64,000 bases of DNA from Microbacterium testaceum (GCF_006539145.1 NZ_BJML01000004.1:62001-126000), one strand, 5' to 3'; counted from the first letter of the stretch, positions 1 to 9,927 are shown. The notes: generated by a model not told the origin, from the letters alone. Made by a program: numbers and translations.

Positions 1-536
1 ACACGAGCGTGAGCACGATGACCGACACCGCGATGGCGATGAGCGCCGACGGGCCCAGCAGCGTGAGGAAGGCGACGGGGTCGTGACCGCCCCCGAGCGC
101 CTCGGATGCCAGCAGGTTGGTGAGGTTCGACACCGGAAGCACCAGCGAGGCGGTGTTGGCGAGCACGACGGTGACGAACGCGAACGGGAGCGGATCGAGC
201 CGGCGAGCCACGGCCATCGACACCACCACGGGAGTGAGCAGCACCGCGGTCGTGTCGAGCGAGAGAAACGCCGTCGCCACTGTCGCCAGCGCCACCACGA
301 GCACCCACAGCAACGCGGTTCGCCCACGAGCGAGCGTGGCCAGGCGGGCGGCCACGACGTCGAAGAGCCCCGCTTTGGATGCCAGCTCGGCGACGATCGT
401 CACCGCCACGACGAACAGCAGGATGGGCCAGACGCGGTCGGCGACGGCGAGAGCGGCGTCGGCGGGGAAGACGCCGGTGAGCAGCGCGATGATCCCGAGG
501 ACCCAGAGCACGCCGCCGATGATGGCCAAAGTCACC
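1..536 (-). CDS. ArsB/NhaD-superfamily permease, 3' part outside window
   Basis: The first 178 codons of a polytopic membrane protein that runs off the left edge of the window. The visible part is strongly hydrophobic with several membrane segments. It carries two stretches typical of ArsB-type permeases: a SLDTTAVLLTP segment near residue 90 and an ANTASLVLPVSNLTNLLAS segment about 30 residues later. ArsB-family proteins extrude arsenite or antimonite, but many actinobacterial relatives have no proven substrate, so I do not assign one. GTG at 536 was chosen as start, but a GTG six codons upstream (554) is equally possible because neither has a clear ribosome binding site. It is divergent from thrS, with a gap of about 80 bases. 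Confidence 0.75.
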
Positions 537-584
537 GCTCCACTATGGGGCACGTCGCGTGCGGTCGAGACCACGCCCGCCGGG

Positions 585-590
585 TAGCCT
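585..590 (+). promoter_or_regulatory. Predicted -10 element of thrS
   Basis: TAGCCT, matching the TANNNT form seen in front of many genes in this window. Transcription would begin near 597, giving a leader of about 20 nt with an AGGAG ribosome binding site at 606-610. No T-box-like leader fits in this space. Confidence 0.4.
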
Positions 591-617
591 GGAAACGACC
601 CCTTCAGGAGATGTTCT

Positions 618-2603
618 GTGACTGATTTCCCCGCCGATGGCTTCGCCCTCTTCCCCGACCGTTCGGTCGTCGCTCTGCGCGTCAACGGGGAGCTGAAAGA
701 CCTGGCCACGACCGTGACGGCCGACGACCAGGTGGAGCCGGTCACGATCGACAGCGCCGACGGTCTGTCGATCCTGCGCCACTCCACCGCGCACGTGCTC
801 GCCCAGGCCGTGCAGCGTGTCAAGCCCCAGGCCAACCTCGGCATCGGTCCGCCCGTCACCGACGGTTTCTACTACGACTTCCAGGTCGACGAGCCCTTCA
901 CCCCCGACGACCTCAAAGTCATCAAGAAAGAGATGGAGCGCATCGTCCGCGAGAACCAGCGGTTCGTGCGTCGCGTCGTCACCGACGACGAGGCCCGCGC
1001 CGAGCTGGCCGACGAGCCGTTCAAGCTCGAGCTGATCGGCCTCAAGGGCGGGTCGGCCGAAGCCGCCGAGGGCGCGTCCGTCGAGGTCGGCGCCGGAGAA
1101 CTGACGATCTACGACAACGTCACGCGAGACGGCGAGACCGCGTGGAAGGACCTCTGCCGCGGACCCCATGTTCCGGGCACCCGGGTGATCGGCAACGGCT
1201 GGGACCTCACCCGCATCGCGGGCGCCTACTGGCGCGGTAGCGAGAAGAACCCGCAGCTGCAGCGCATCTACGGCACCGCGTGGCCCACGAAAGACGAGCT
1301 GCGCGCCTACCAGCACCGTCTCGAAGAGGCCGCCAAGCGCGACCACCGCAAGCTCGGCAAAGAACTCGACCTGTTCTCGTTCCCCGACGAGATCGGCCCG
1401 GGCCTGGCGGTCTTCCACCCCAAGGGCGGAATCATCCGCTACGAGATCGAGCGCTACATGCGTGAGCGCCTGCTCGCCAGCGGCTACGAGGTCGTGAACA
1501 CCCCTCACATCACCAAGGGCGACCTTTTCATGACGAGCGGTCACCTGCAGTGGTATGCCGACGGCATGTACCCCCCGATGGTGCTCGACGAAGTCGTCGA
1601 CGCCGACGGGCACGTCTCGCGCGAGGGCCAGGAGTACTACCTGAAGCCCATGAACTGCCCGTTCCACAACCTGATCTTCCGCTCGCGTGGTCGCAGCTAT
1701 CGCGAACTGCCGCTGCGTCTGAGCGAGTTCGGATCGGTCTACCGCTACGAGAAGAGCGGAACCCTCTCGGGCCTCACGCGCGTGCGCGGTATGACCCAGG
1801 ACGACACGCACATCTACGTCACGGCCGATCAGGTGAAGGGCGAGCTGACCCACAGCCTCGACTTCGTGCTGCAGACCCTCCGCGACTACGGTCTCAACGA
1901 CTTCTACCTCGAGCTGTCGACCAAAGAGGACGGCAACCCGAAGTTCATCGGCGACGACACGCTGTGGACCGAAGCCACGGAGACCCTGCGCGAGGTCGCC
2001 GAGGCGTCCGGACTCGACCTCGTACCCGACCCGGGCGGGGCCGCGTTCTACGGCCCCAAGATCTCGGTGCAGGCGCGTGACGCGATCGGCCGCACGTGGC
2101 AGATGTCGACCATTCAGCTCGACTTCAACCAGCCCGAGCGCTTCGAGCTCGAGTACACCGGCCCCGACGGTGAGAAGCACCGACCCGTCATGATCCACCG
2201 CGCTCTCTTCGGCTCCGTCGAGCGCTTCTTCGCGATCCTGCTCGAGCACTACGCCGGAGCCTTCCCGGTGTGGCTCGCGCCCGTGCAGGTCGTGGCCGTG
2301 CCGGTCGCGGCGGAGTACGGCGATTACCTTCAGGGCATCGTGACAGATCTCAAGACCCGCGGCGTCCGCGCCGAGGCCGACCACAGCGACGACCGCATGC
2401 AGAAGAAGATCCGCACGCACACCACGCAGAAGGTGCCGCTCATGCTGATCGCGGGGGAGCAGGACCGCGCGGGCGGCACGGTCTCGTTCCGCTTCCGCGA
2501 CGGCACCCAGCTCAACGGCATCCCCGTCGATGAGGCTGTCGCCCGCATCACCGGGGCGATCTCGGCCCGCACGCTCGTCAACACCGCCGAGGACCTCGCG
2601 TGA
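618..2603 (+). CDS. thrS: Threonine--tRNA ligase
   Basis: Charges tRNA-Thr with threonine in the cytoplasm. At 661 residues it is close to the usual size. The order is an N-terminal TGS-like domain, an HxxxH editing-type second domain ([10 protein letters not shown]), the class II catalytic core with the Cys of [10 protein letters not shown] as a zinc ligand, motif 2 ([15 protein letters not shown]), motif 3 ([11 protein letters not shown]) and a C-terminal anticodon-binding domain. The GTG start is supported by AGGAG seven bases upstream. The following HIT gene starts inside its stop codon (GTGA overlap), so the two are translationally coupled. The pair thrS-HIT is conserved in mycobacteria. 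Confidence 0.97.
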   Translation: MTDFPADGFALFPDRSVVALRVNGELKDLATTVTADDQVEPVTIDSADGLSILRHSTAHVLAQAVQRVKPQANLGIGPPVTDGFYYDFQVDEPFTPDDLKVIKKEMERIVRENQRFVRRVVTDDEARAELADEPFKLELIGLKGGSAEAAEGASVEVGAGELTIYDNVTRDGETAWKDLCRGPHVPGTRVIGNGWDLTRIAGAYWRGSEKNPQLQRIYGTAWPTKDELRAYQHRLEEAAKRDHRKLGKELDLFSFPDEIGPGLAVFHPKGGIIRYEIERYMRERLLASGYEVVNTPHITKGDLFMTSGHLQWYADGMYPPMVLDEVVDADGHVSREGQEYYLKPMNCPFHNLIFRSRGRSYRELPLRLSEFGSVYRYEKSGTLSGLTRVRGMTQDDTHIYVTADQVKGELTHSLDFVLQTLRDYGLNDFYLELSTKEDGNPKFIGDDTLWTEATETLREVAEASGLDLVPDPGGAAFYGPKISVQARDAIGRTWQMSTIQLDFNQPERFELEYTGPDGEKHRPVMIHRALFGSVERFFAILLEHYAGAFPVWLAPVQVVAVPVAAEYGDYLQGIVTDLKTRGVRAEADHSDDRMQKKIRTHTTQKVPLMLIAGEQDRAGGTVSFRFRDGTQLNGIPVDEAVARITGAISARTLVNTAEDLA

Positions 2604-3223
2604 CCACCGATCCGGATGCCGCCGCGGCGGGCTCGTCGCCGGTGACCGGCCCGACTCCCACCGCGGACGGGTCCGGATCGGTGACGACCGACGCCGAGCT
2701 CGTCGACGCGATGACACTGCCGGGCGTGCCCGATGAGTTCCAGCGCCTGTGGACGCCGCATCGCATGGCGTACATCTCGGCGGGCCGGGAGCCCATGGAG
2801 CAGAACTGCCCGTTCTGCGCGGCTCCCGAGAAGTCCGACGAGGACGGGCTGATCGTCGCGCGAGGAAAGACCGCGTACGTGCTGCTGAACCTGTTCCCGT
2901 ACAACTCCGGGCACCTGCTGGTGTGTCCGTACCGCCACATCGCGACATACGACCAGGCCACCGACGAAGAGGTCGCCGAGATCGGCGCGCTCACACAGCG
3001 CGGCATGCGGGTGCTGCGGGCGGTGTCGAACTGCGACGGCTTCAACCTGGGCATGAACCAGGGCGCGATCGCCGGAGCCGGCGTCGACGGCCACCTGCAC
3101 CAGCACATCGTGCCCCGCTGGGCGTCGGACGCGAACTTCTTCCCGATCATCGCGAAGACGAAGGCGCTGCCGCAGCTGCTCGGTGACGTGCGCCGCGCGG
3201 TCGCCGACGCCTGGGATGCGTGA
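2600..3223 (+). CDS. HIT-family protein, probable Ap4A phosphorylase/hydrolase
   Basis: A 207-residue histidine-triad protein. The motif [10 protein letters not shown] near residue 164 supplies the HxHxH catalytic triad, and a CPFC pair near residue 70 resembles the cysteine pair of the actinobacterial subgroup. The mycobacterial homologue immediately downstream of thrS (Rv2613c) is a diadenosine tetraphosphate phosphorylase. Context and motif suggest the same job here: removing Ap4A, a by-product of aminoacyl-tRNA synthetases. The first 35 residues are low-complexity (Asp, Ala, Ser, Gly, Thr) and probably disordered. The start codon GTG overlaps the thrS stop by 4 nt. The exact substrate is inference. 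Confidence 0.85.
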   Translation: MTTDPDAAAAGSSPVTGPTPTADGSGSVTTDAELVDAMTLPGVPDEFQRLWTPHRMAYISAGREPMEQNCPFCAAPEKSDEDGLIVARGKTAYVLLNLFPYNSGHLLVCPYRHIATYDQATDEEVAEIGALTQRGMRVLRAVSNCDGFNLGMNQGAIAGAGVDGHLHQHIVPRWASDANFFPIIAKTKALPQLLGDVRRAVADAWDA

Positions 3224-3267
3224 ACCGGGTTATCCACAAGCCCCCTCCGCGTGCGCGGCGCCCTCGG

Positions 3268-3273
3268 TAGCGT
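3268..3273 (+). promoter_or_regulatory. -10 element for a leaderless start at 3280
   Basis: TAGCGT followed by exactly six bases and then the ATG of the lipoprotein gene. No purine-rich ribosome binding site lies upstream, so a leaderless mRNA is likely. Confidence 0.5.
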
Positions 3274-3279
3274 GAGCCT

Positions 3280-3885
3280 ATGAACACTCGGACTCGCCCT
3301 CTGGTTCTCTCTCTCACTCTCGCCGCCGTCCTCCTGGCCACGACCGCCTGCATCCCGCTGCCGAGCCCGCTCGGGCCCGACGGCGCCGCGGGACTGCCGA
3401 CCTCGGTCCCCGACGACGCGCAGACTCCGGCGCCCGGGGAATCGACGTCGGTCGCTCCCGACGATGTATCCGACGTCTTCGCAGAACGTGAGGAGTACTT
3501 CCGAGAGCAGCAGCTCCCCATGGACGGTTCACCCCTGGTCGCCGTGACCCCGGCTCAGAAGGAGTTCATCGCCGAGCAGCGGGCGTACGTCGAGCAGCAG
3601 GGCTCGACGTGGACGTCCACCGACGAGAACCTCGCCCTCGCCCTGGCCGGGGATGCCTGCGAAACGGCTATCCTCAACCGTCATCGGGTCGACGCCACGA
3701 CTCTGAACACGCACGTCGCGACGTCGCCGCTGTTCGCCCAACTCATCCCGAGCGACCTGCAAGGTGCCGCGCGTACGCAGGCCGAGAAGCCGATTGCGAG
3801 CGTCATGGTGTTCGGCGCGACCTTCATGTGCCCTGCCGACGGTGACGCCTGGGTCGCGGCGTACAAAGAGGTGTACGGCGGCTGA
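3280..3885 (+). CDS. Putative lipoprotein of unknown function
   Basis: A 201-residue protein with an N-terminal signal: a basic MNTRTR start, a hydrophobic stretch to about residue 22, and Cys24 in LATTACIP, an imperfect lipobox. After the Cys comes a Pro/Asp/Ser-rich linker of about 50 residues. A soluble domain follows with two Cys (in GDACE and in the C-terminal FMCP) that could form a disulphide. I do not recognise the family. It is convergent with pdxY, only 24 bases from its stop, and appears monocistronic and leaderless. Confidence 0.7.
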   Translation: MNTRTRPLVLSLTLAAVLLATTACIPLPSPLGPDGAAGLPTSVPDDAQTPAPGESTSVAPDDVSDVFAEREEYFREQQLPMDGSPLVAVTPAQKEFIAEQRAYVEQQGSTWTSTDENLALALAGDACETAILNRHRVDATTLNTHVATSPLFAQLIPSDLQGAARTQAEKPIASVMVFGATFMCPADGDAWVAAYKEVYGG

Positions 3886-3909
3886 CCCGTCGCGAACGAG
3901 CGAGCCGCG

Positions 3910-4761
3910 TCAGCGCACCTGGCGCACGGAGAACTGCAGACGAGGGTTCGCGTAGGCCTCCTGGGATTCGACGAGACGCAGTTCGCGCGAGCCCGACTCG
4001 AAGGTGTTCGAGAGCAGATCGAAGACGCTGGATGCCGTGCGCGCCAGGGCATCGGCCGCGTCGCCGCTCCGACGGTAGTGGGCGGTGAAGAGTGCCGCCG
4101 TCACATCTCCCGAGCCATTGGCCTTCATCGGAATCAGCGGTGTCTGCACGATCCATGCGCCGGCGTCGTCGACGACCATCATCTCGATGGTGTCGGGTTC
4201 ACGATCGGGGCGTTCGACGCTCGTGACGAGAATCGTCCGCGGGCCGCGCTCACGCACGATGTCGGCCGAGGCGAGGGTCGAGTCGATGGTGTCGGGCTGC
4301 GTGCCGGTGAGGAACCCGAGCTCGAACTGGTTGGGCGTGAGGATGTCGGCGACAGGTACGACGCGCTCGCGGAGAAGTTCGGGGATCGCAGGGGCCACGA
4401 AACACCCCGACTTCGCGTTGCCCATGACGGGGTCGCAGGCGTAGACGGCATCCGGATTCGCCTTCTTGACGCGCGCGACGGCATCGATGATGACGTCGGC
4501 GATCCCCTCACCGCCCTGGTAGCCCGAGAGCACCACGTCGATCTCGGGGAACACGCCACGGTCCTCGATGCCGGCGAGCACGTCGGCGACATCGGCGGGG
4601 GAGATGAGAGGTCCGCGCCAGGCGCCGTAACCGGTGTGGTTCGAGAAGTTGACCGTGTAGACGGGGAGAACCTCGACCCCGATGCGCTGGAGGGGGAAGA
4701 CGGCGGCGGAGTTGCCGACGTGCCCGAACGCCACGGCCGACTGGATCGAGAGAACCTTCAT
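3910..4761 (-). CDS. pdxY: Pyridoxal kinase PdxY
   Basis: Phosphorylates pyridoxal (and probably pyridoxine) to the 5'-phosphate for vitamin B6 salvage. The protein has 283 residues, normal for the PfkB/ribokinase-like PdxK/PdxY family. It shows the N-terminal SIQSAVAFGHVGNSAA substrate loop, the DPVMGN motif and the anion-hole motif KANGSGD near residue 220 with its catalytic Asp. Its ATG overlaps the stop of the upstream MocR-type regulator by 4 nt (ATGA), so regulator and salvage kinase form one operon. That operon diverges from the de novo pdxST genes. I infer that one regulator balances salvage and synthesis. Confidence 0.93.
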   Translation of the reverse strand: MKVLSIQSAVAFGHVGNSAAVFPLQRIGVEVLPVYTVNFSNHTGYGAWRGPLISPADVADVLAGIEDRGVFPEIDVVLSGYQGGEGIADVIIDAVARVKKANPDAVYACDPVMGNAKSGCFVAPAIPELLRERVVPVADILTPNQFELGFLTGTQPDTIDSTLASADIVRERGPRTILVTSVERPDREPDTIEMMVVDDAGAWIVQTPLIPMKANGSGDVTAALFTAHYRRSGDAADALARTASSVFDLLSNTFESGSRELRLVESQEAYANPRLQFSVRQVR

Positions 4762-6098
4762 GCCTCGATCCTCCCACCTCGGATGCCGGGACGGAGCGCG
4801 CCCGCGGCGGCGGCGAGGTCGTCGGCGAGGGTGGTGGTCGAGGCATCGTCGAGGTCGTGCACCGTCAGGCGCAGGAACGCGCCCGCGTGGTCGGGGGAGA
4901 GGAAGAACGGGTCCCCCTCCCTCACCAGCCAGCCCCGGCGCATGAGTTCCTCGCGCGCCGACGCCGCGGGGACCGGGAGCGGCACCCACAGGTTGAGTCC
5001 GTCGCCCGGGGAGACGGGGAGTCCGCGTTCGGTGAGTGCCGCGGCGAACGCCGCGTTGCGCCCGGCGTAGTGCTCGGCGGCGGCCTCGATGTCGGCGCGG
5101 ACGGCGTCGTCGGTGACCAGGGCGAGCGTCATGCGCTGCAGGATGTGGCTCACCCACGTCGTTCCGGGCGTGAGGCGCACGGCGAGCCCATCGGCCGTGT
5201 CGGGGTCGGATGCCGTGACGGCGAGGCACGTGTCGGGTCCGAGGAACTTCGACATCGAGCGGATGCGCGCCCACCGACGCTGCGCGGGGCCGATGACCGA
5301 GTGCAGGGGCGCACGCGACAACAGCGAGAAGTGGTCGTCCTCGATGACGAGCACGAAGGGATGCTCCGCGAGCACCTCGCGCAGGGCTGCGGCACGCTCG
5401 GCGCTGAGGCTCGCCCCCGTGGGGTTGTGCGCGCGGGGCGTGCAGATCACGGCGCGAACGCCGGCCTCCAGGGCGTCGCGCAGTCCGTCGACGGTCATGC
5501 CCTCGGCATCCACCGCCACCGGAACGGCGCGATACCCGCCCGTGCGGACCGTGTGCAGAGCCGACAAGAAGCAGGGGTCTTCCAACGCGACGGCGTCGTC
5601 ACGCTGCAGGGCCTGGGCGAGCAGACGCTCGATCGCGTCGCTCGCGCCGCTCGTGACGGTGATCAGTAGGTCGTCGTGGGGGAGCTGGTCAGCCATCCAC
5701 CCGCGGGCCCACGCTTCGAGGCCCGGGTCGATGACCGGCTCGCCGTAGAGGACGGGCCGAGTCGAGCGCGCCAGGGCGGCCGTGGGGTCGGGGATGAGCG
5801 TCGGGTCGGGGTTGCCGGTGCCCACGTCGCGCAGCACGGTGTCGGGTGCATAGCCCTCCTGTGCGACGGCGGTGCGGTCGGCCACGCGCGTGCCGCTGCG
5901 TCCACGGGCTTCGACGAGCCCCGCCTGGGCGAGCTGGCGGTAGGCCGCGACGACCGTGTTGCGGTTGACGCCGAGATCGGCGGCCACAGCCCGGACGGAG
6001 GGCAGGAGCGTGCCCGGTGTGAGTTCCCCCCGCTCGATGCGTTCGCGCAGGTCGGCGGCGATACCGGATGCCGATCGGCCGGTCATATCGATGGTCAT
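4758..6098 (-). CDS. pdxR: MocR/PdxR-family transcriptional regulator
   Basis: A 446-residue fusion of an N-terminal GntR winged helix (about residues 5-75, including LPSVRAVAADLGVNRNTVVAAYRQLA) to a fold-type I aminotransferase-like domain. The latter has a Lys in SMSKFLGPD at the PLP Schiff-base position and ARxHNPTG as the typical substrate-loop region. PdxR proteins sense PLP and activate pdxST. Here the gene is divergent from pdxS and shares its intergenic region, which contains repeated CCTRAGCCA elements (6128-6158), and it is co-transcribed with pdxY. The start is ATG at 6098; an ATG four codons later is also possible. The role is strongly supported by context. Confidence 0.9.
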   Translation of the reverse strand: MTIDMTGRSASGIAADLRERIERGELTPGTLLPSVRAVAADLGVNRNTVVAAYRQLAQAGLVEARGRSGTRVADRTAVAQEGYAPDTVLRDVGTGNPDPTLIPDPTAALARSTRPVLYGEPVIDPGLEAWARGWMADQLPHDDLLITVTSGASDAIERLLAQALQRDDAVALEDPCFLSALHTVRTGGYRAVPVAVDAEGMTVDGLRDALEAGVRAVICTPRAHNPTGASLSAERAAALREVLAEHPFVLVIEDDHFSLLSRAPLHSVIGPAQRRWARIRSMSKFLGPDTCLAVTASDPDTADGLAVRLTPGTTWVSHILQRMTLALVTDDAVRADIEAAAEHYAGRNAAFAAALTERGLPVSPGDGLNLWVPLPVPAASAREELMRRGWLVREGDPFFLSPDHAGAFLRLTVHDLDDASTTTLADDLAAAAGALRPGIRGGRIEA

Positions 6099-6127
6099 AG
6101 GCCCCCTCGGTCTCGATCAGCCTATGT

Positions 6128-6160
6128 CCTGAGCCATGCTACGTTTTGGCCTAAGCCAAA
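6128..6160. promoter_or_regulatory. Predicted PdxR operator: two direct repeats and a palindrome
   Basis: In the 116-bp pdxR-pdxS gap, CCTGAGCCA (6128-6136) recurs as CCTAAGCCA (6150-6158), exactly 22 bp apart, about two helical turns. The second copy is embedded in the palindrome TTTGGC-CTAA-GCCAAA (6145-6160). MocR/PdxR dimers are known to bind pairs of direct repeats next to pdxST, so this is the best operator candidate. Confidence 0.6.
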
Positions 6161-6214
6161 TGATCGCGCCCCGAAGCGCGGAACTCGCGCCCCCGGGCGC
6201 CGAACGGAGTGGAC

Positions 6215-7099
6215 ATGACCGACACCGGAACCTCCCGCGTCAAGCGCGGTCTCGCCGAGATGCTCAAGGGCGGCGTGATCATGGACGTCGTCACCGCCGA
6301 GCAGGCCCGCATCGCCGAAGACGCCGGCGCCGTCGCCGTCATGGCGCTCGAGCGCGTGCCCGCCGACATCCGCGCCCAGGGCGGAGTCGCCCGCATGAGC
6401 GATCCCGACCTGATCGACGACATCATCGCCTCGGTCTCGATCCCCGTCATGGCCAAGGCCCGCATCGGCCACTTCGTCGAAGCGCAGATCCTGCAGGAGC
6501 TCGGCGTCGACTACATCGACGAGTCCGAGGTGCTCTCGCCCGCCGACTACGTCAACCACATCGACAAGTGGAACTTCACCGTGCCGTTCGTGTGCGGCGC
6601 GACCAACCTCGGTGAGGCGCTGCGCCGCATCACCGAGGGAGCCGCGATGATCCGCTCCAAGGGCGAGGCCGGCACCGGCGATGTGTCCGAGGCCACCAAG
6701 CACATCCGCACCATCCGCAGCGAGATCAACGCCCTGCGCGCGAAGACCAAGGACGAGCTCTACGTCGCGGCCAAGGAACTGCAGGCGCCTTACGACCTCG
6801 TCGCCGAGATCGCGGAGACCGGCGAGCTCCCCGTCGTGCTGTTCACCGCCGGGGGAGTGGCCACTCCCGCCGACGCCGCGATGATGATGCAGCTCGGCGC
6901 CGACGGCGTGTTCGTCGGCTCGGGCATCTTCAAGTCGGGCAACCCCGCCCAGCGCGCCGCCGCGATCGTGAAGGCCACCACCTTCCACGACGACCCCAAG
7001 ATCGTGGCAGAGGCCTCGCGCGGACTCGGCGAGGCGATGGTCGGCATCAACGTGGCCGACCTCCCCGCGCCGCACCGCCTCGCCGAGCGTGGCTGGTAA
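6215..7099 (+). CDS. pdxS: Pyridoxal 5'-phosphate synthase subunit PdxS
   Basis: The synthase subunit of the DXP-independent PLP synthase. It condenses ribose 5-phosphate, glyceraldehyde 3-phosphate and ammonia delivered by PdxT, acting as a dodecamer bound to PdxT. The 294 residues match the family closely: [18 protein letters not shown], the catalytic Lys in [21 protein letters not shown], and the phosphate-binding [11 protein letters not shown]. The ATG at 6215 is preferred to the in-frame GTG at 6209 because GGAG (6206-6209) then sits five bases upstream. pdxT begins inside its 3' end. Confidence 0.97.
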   Translation: MTDTGTSRVKRGLAEMLKGGVIMDVVTAEQARIAEDAGAVAVMALERVPADIRAQGGVARMSDPDLIDDIIASVSIPVMAKARIGHFVEAQILQELGVDYIDESEVLSPADYVNHIDKWNFTVPFVCGATNLGEALRRITEGAAMIRSKGEAGTGDVSEATKHIRTIRSEINALRAKTKDELYVAAKELQAPYDLVAEIAETGELPVVLFTAGGVATPADAAMMMQLGADGVFVGSGIFKSGNPAQRAAAIVKATTFHDDPKIVAEASRGLGEAMVGINVADLPAPHRLAERGW

Positions 7100-7700
7100 T
7101 CCCCGCGTCGGCGTTCTCGCACTCCAGGGAGACGTGCGGGAGCACCTCGCGGTCCTGACCGCCCTCGGCGCCGACGCCTACCCGGTGCGCCGACCCGAGG
7201 AGCTCGCCGCCGTGGAGGGCCTCGTCCTCCCCGGCGGCGAGTCGAGCGTCATCGACAAACTCGCGCGCGCCTTCGATCTCTTCGACCCGATCCGAGAGGC
7301 GATCGCCGACGGCATGCCGATGTACGGCACGTGCGCGGGACTCATCCTGCTCGCCGATCGCATCGACGGCGCCATCACCGGCCAGCGGACCTTCGGGGGC
7401 ATCGACGCGCGCGTCGCCCGCAACGTCTTCGGCAGCCAGACCGCCTCGTTCGAGACCGACCTCGACGTCCCCGCCCTCGGTGATCCGCCGGTACACGCCG
7501 TCTTCATCCGTGCGCCCGCGGTCGTCGAGTGGGGACCGGATGCCGAGCCCCTGGCATCCCTTCCCGATGGGCGCGTCGTCGCGATCGAGCAGGGCGCCCT
7601 GCTGGGTACCGCGTTCCACCCCGAATCGACGGGGGAGACGCGGTTCCATCGCCGGTTCCTGGACCACGTGTCGAACCGACGCGGGATGCGCGCGCACTGA
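7089..7700 (+). CDS. pdxT: Pyridoxal 5'-phosphate synthase glutaminase subunit PdxT
   Basis: A class I glutaminase that supplies ammonia to PdxS. It has 203 residues. The nucleophile is Cys82 in MYGTCAGLI, the His-Glu pair is in AFHPES near residue 176, and the substrate-loop GGES lies near residue 50. The GTG start lies 11 nt inside pdxS, indicating translational coupling and stoichiometric production. The 187-base gap after it holds no recognisable gene apart from the yebC promoter at its end. Confidence 0.96.
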   Translation: MAGNPRVGVLALQGDVREHLAVLTALGADAYPVRRPEELAAVEGLVLPGGESSVIDKLARAFDLFDPIREAIADGMPMYGTCAGLILLADRIDGAITGQRTFGGIDARVARNVFGSQTASFETDLDVPALGDPPVHAVFIRAPAVVEWGPDAEPLASLPDGRVVAIEQGALLGTAFHPESTGETRFHRRFLDHVSNRRGMRAH

Positions 7701-7875
7701 CTCCGCACCCGCGGTGGAGCTGCTCGCGTCCGTCGATCGCGACGCGCGGTCGCGGTGCGCCGGACGGGAGTGTGATCCAGGTGCGCAGCGGGTGAGTTCG
7801 TCTCGTTCCTGGACCTGGGCGGGGCCGCAAGAGACCGAGCTCGCCTGCACGCCAACGCCCTCGTGGAAGCCAGGA

Positions 7876-7881
7876 TAAAGT
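7876..7881 (+). promoter_or_regulatory. -10 element for leaderless yebC
   Basis: TAAAGT, six bases before the yebC ATG. No ribosome binding site is present between them. This gives the ruv cluster a promoter separate from pdxST. Confidence 0.55.
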
Positions 7882-7887
7882 TGCAGC

Positions 7888-8646
7888 ATGTCCGGACACT
7901 CCAAATGGGCCACGACCAAGCACAAGAAGGCGGTCATCGACTCCCGTCGCGCCAAGTCGTGGGCCAAGCTCATCAAGAACATCGAGGTCGCGGCGAAGCT
8001 CGGTGGAGCCGACCTCCAGGGCAACCCCACCCTCTTCGACGCCGTGCTCAAGGCCAAGAAGACCTCGGTCCCCAAAGACAACATCGACCGCGCCATCAAG
8101 CGCGGTGCCGGCATCGGCGGCGAGGCCGTCGAGTACTCCTCGATCATGTACGAGGGCTACGGACCCAACGGTGTGGCCTTCCTTATCGAGTGTCTGACCG
8201 ACAACAAGAACCGCGCCGCGGCCGAGGTGCGCACCGCCCTCAGCCGTAACGGCGGCACGCTCGCCGACCCGGGCAGCGTCGCCTACAACTTCAGCCGCAA
8301 GGGCGTCATCGTGGTCCCCTCCGAGGGCACGACCGAAGACGACGTCATGCTCGCGGTCCTCGAGGCCGGAGCCGAAGAGGTCGAGCCGCACGGCGAAGGC
8401 TTCGGTGTCATCACCGAGGCCTCCGACCTCGTGTCGGTGCGCAGCGCGCTGCAGGATGCCGGCATCGAGTACGACTCCGCCGACGTCGAGTTCGTCCCCT
8501 CGCTCAAGGTGGAGGTCGACGCCGACACCGCCCGCAAGGTGTTCCGCCTGATCGACGCCCTCGAAGACAGCGACGACGTGCAGAACGTCTACACGAACTT
8601 CGACATGAGCGCCGACGTTCAGGCCGAACTCGAGAACGACGAGTAA
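7888..8646 (+). CDS. yebC: YebC/PmpR-family protein
   Basis: A 252-residue member of the YebC/TACO1 family, with the hallmark N-terminus [37 protein letters not shown] start and the three-domain layout. Family members have been described as DNA-binding regulators and, more recently, as translation factors that relieve ribosome stalling on proline-rich stretches; the sequence does not decide between these. It is the first gene before ruvCAB, as in most Actinobacteria. The start is ATG with a leaderless promoter geometry. Confidence 0.95.
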   Translation: MSGHSKWATTKHKKAVIDSRRAKSWAKLIKNIEVAAKLGGADLQGNPTLFDAVLKAKKTSVPKDNIDRAIKRGAGIGGEAVEYSSIMYEGYGPNGVAFLIECLTDNKNRAAAEVRTALSRNGGTLADPGSVAYNFSRKGVIVVPSEGTTEDDVMLAVLEAGAEEVEPHGEGFGVITEASDLVSVRSALQDAGIEYDSADVEFVPSLKVEVDADTARKVFRLIDALEDSDDVQNVYTNFDMSADVQAELENDE

Positions 8647-8681
8647 GGGCGCGCCCTTCGTCTCGACACGGCCTCTGCGCT

Positions 8682-8687
8682 TAGCGT
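8682..8687 (+). promoter_or_regulatory. -10 element for leaderless ruvC
   Basis: TAGCGT, seven bases before GTG at 8695. The other in-frame GTG (8686) overlaps this hexamer, so it could not be on the transcript made here. This decides the start. Confidence 0.5.
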
Positions 8688-8694
8688 GGGGGCC

Positions 8695-9297
8695 GTGTCT
8701 CGTTCCCTCCGCGTCCTCGGCATCGACCCCGGCCTGACCCGTTGCGGCCTCGGCGTCGTCGACGTCTCACCGAACCGCACGGCCTCGCTCGTGCACGTGG
8801 GCGTCGCCCGCTCCGCGCCGACGGACCCGATCGAGAAGCGTCTCGCGGCGATCGCCGCCGGCATCCGCGAGGTGCTGGTCGCACACCAGCCGGACGTCGT
8901 CGCCGTCGAGCGCGTCTTCGCCCAGAACAACCTCCACTCGGTGATGGGCACCGCTCAGGCCAGCGGCATCGCCCTGATGCTGGCAGCCGAGCACGGGCTG
9001 ACCGCCGCGACCCACACCCCCAGCGAGGTGAAAGCCGCGATCACCGGGTACGGCTCCGCCGACAAACTGCAGGTGCAGACGATGGTCGCCCGGGTCCTGC
9101 GGCTTGACACCCTCCCTCAGCCCGCGGATGCCGCCGACGCCCTCGCGATTGCGCTGTGCCACGCCTGGCGCGGGGGAGCGGCCGCCTCCTCGGGAGACGG
9201 CGCCCTGACACCCGCCCAGAAGGCCTGGAGGGATGCCGAGAAGAAGCGCACTCCGCCGACGCGTGTCGCTCGAACACATGTACGAACGGGCGCGTAG
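8695..9297 (+). CDS. ruvC: Holliday junction endonuclease RuvC
   Basis: Resolves Holliday junctions after RuvAB branch migration. Its 200 residues show the RNase H-like fold signature LGIDPGLTRCGLGVV with catalytic Asp10, VAVERVFAQNNLHSVMGTAQ with the second acidic residue, and the C-terminal DAADALAIALCHAW. The last 30 residues are a basic, Ala/Pro-rich tail (KKRTPPTRVARTHVR) longer than in many bacteria. GTG 8695 was chosen as start on promoter geometry. Its TAG stop is also the first half of the ruvA -10 hexamer. Confidence 0.94.
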   Translation: MSRSLRVLGIDPGLTRCGLGVVDVSPNRTASLVHVGVARSAPTDPIEKRLAAIAAGIREVLVAHQPDVVAVERVFAQNNLHSVMGTAQASGIALMLAAEHGLTAATHTPSEVKAAITGYGSADKLQVQTMVARVLRLDTLPQPADAADALAIALCHAWRGGAAASSGDGALTPAQKAWRDAEKKRTPPTRVARTHVRTGA

Positions 9298-9300
9298 GCT
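9295..9300 (+). promoter_or_regulatory. -10 element for leaderless ruvA, built on the ruvC stop codon
   Basis: TAGGCT overlaps the ruvC stop (TAG, 9295-9297). Six bases later the ruvA ATG begins, with no ribosome binding site in between. Confidence 0.5.
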
Positions 9301-9306
9301 GTCTGG

Positions 9307-9927
9307 ATGATCTCCTCGCTGCACGGTACGGCGGCTCACGTCGCCGACGACTCGCTGGTCATCGTGGTGGGAGGTGTGGGCTTCTCCGTCGCCGTGACCG
9401 CGCAATTCGCGCGGACGGTGCATGTCGGCGACGACGTCCACCTGCACACGAACCTCATCGTGCGCGAGGACGCGTTGTCGCTCTACGGCTTCGAAGCCCG
9501 CGAGGAGCTCACCGTGTTCACCCAGCTGATCAGCGTCACCGGCGTCGGCCCGAAGTCCGCCCTCGGCGTCTTGTCGTCGCTCACCGTGCCGCAGATCGCC
9601 CAAGCCGTGGCCGACGACGACGACGCCCCGTTCCGCCGCGTCTCGGGCATCGGCCCTAAGACCGCCAAACTCATCGTCGTCCAGCTCGCCGGCAAGCTGC
9701 AGGTCGCCCCGGCCGCCGCCCCGGCCGCCGTCTCGCCGCACGGCCAGGTTCCCGTGCAGGTGACGCAGGCACTCGTGGGCCTGGGCTGGACGGAACGGAC
9801 GGCGGCCGAGGCCGTGGCATCCGTCGCCGAAACCGCCTCCGAGGCCGACCGCGCCTCGGTCCAAGCGCTCCTCCGACTCACGCTCGCCCTGCTGGGCCCC
9901 GCCCGCAAGGAGAGCGTGAGTGGCTGA
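9307..9927 (+). CDS. ruvA: Holliday junction branch migration protein RuvA
   Basis: Binds Holliday junctions as a tetramer and loads RuvB. It has 206 residues: the N-terminal OB fold ([26 protein letters not shown]), the helix-hairpin-helix pair containing [12 protein letters not shown] and [13 protein letters not shown], and a C-terminal RuvB-contacting domain after an Ala/Pro linker near residues 137-148. The start is ATG with leaderless geometry. ruvB begins 8 nt inside its 3' end. Confidence 0.95.
   Translation: MISSLHGTAAHVADDSLVIVVGGVGFSVAVTAQFARTVHVGDDVHLHTNLIVREDALSLYGFEAREELTVFTQLISVTGVGPKSALGVLSSLTVPQIAQAVADDDDAPFRRVSGIGPKTAKLIVVQLAGKLQVAPAAAPAAVSPHGQVPVQVTQALVGLGWTERTAAEAVASVAETASEADRASVQALLRLTLALLGPARKESVSG

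Noticed and set aside
543..2948. 801-codon minus-strand open frame opposite thrS
   Set aside because: Shadow of thrS and the HIT gene, both of which are well conserved on the + strand.
8686..8694. Alternative ruvC start at GTG 8686
   Set aside because: It lies inside the TAGCGT hexamer that would start the transcript; GTG 8695 fits better and begins nearer the conserved sequence.
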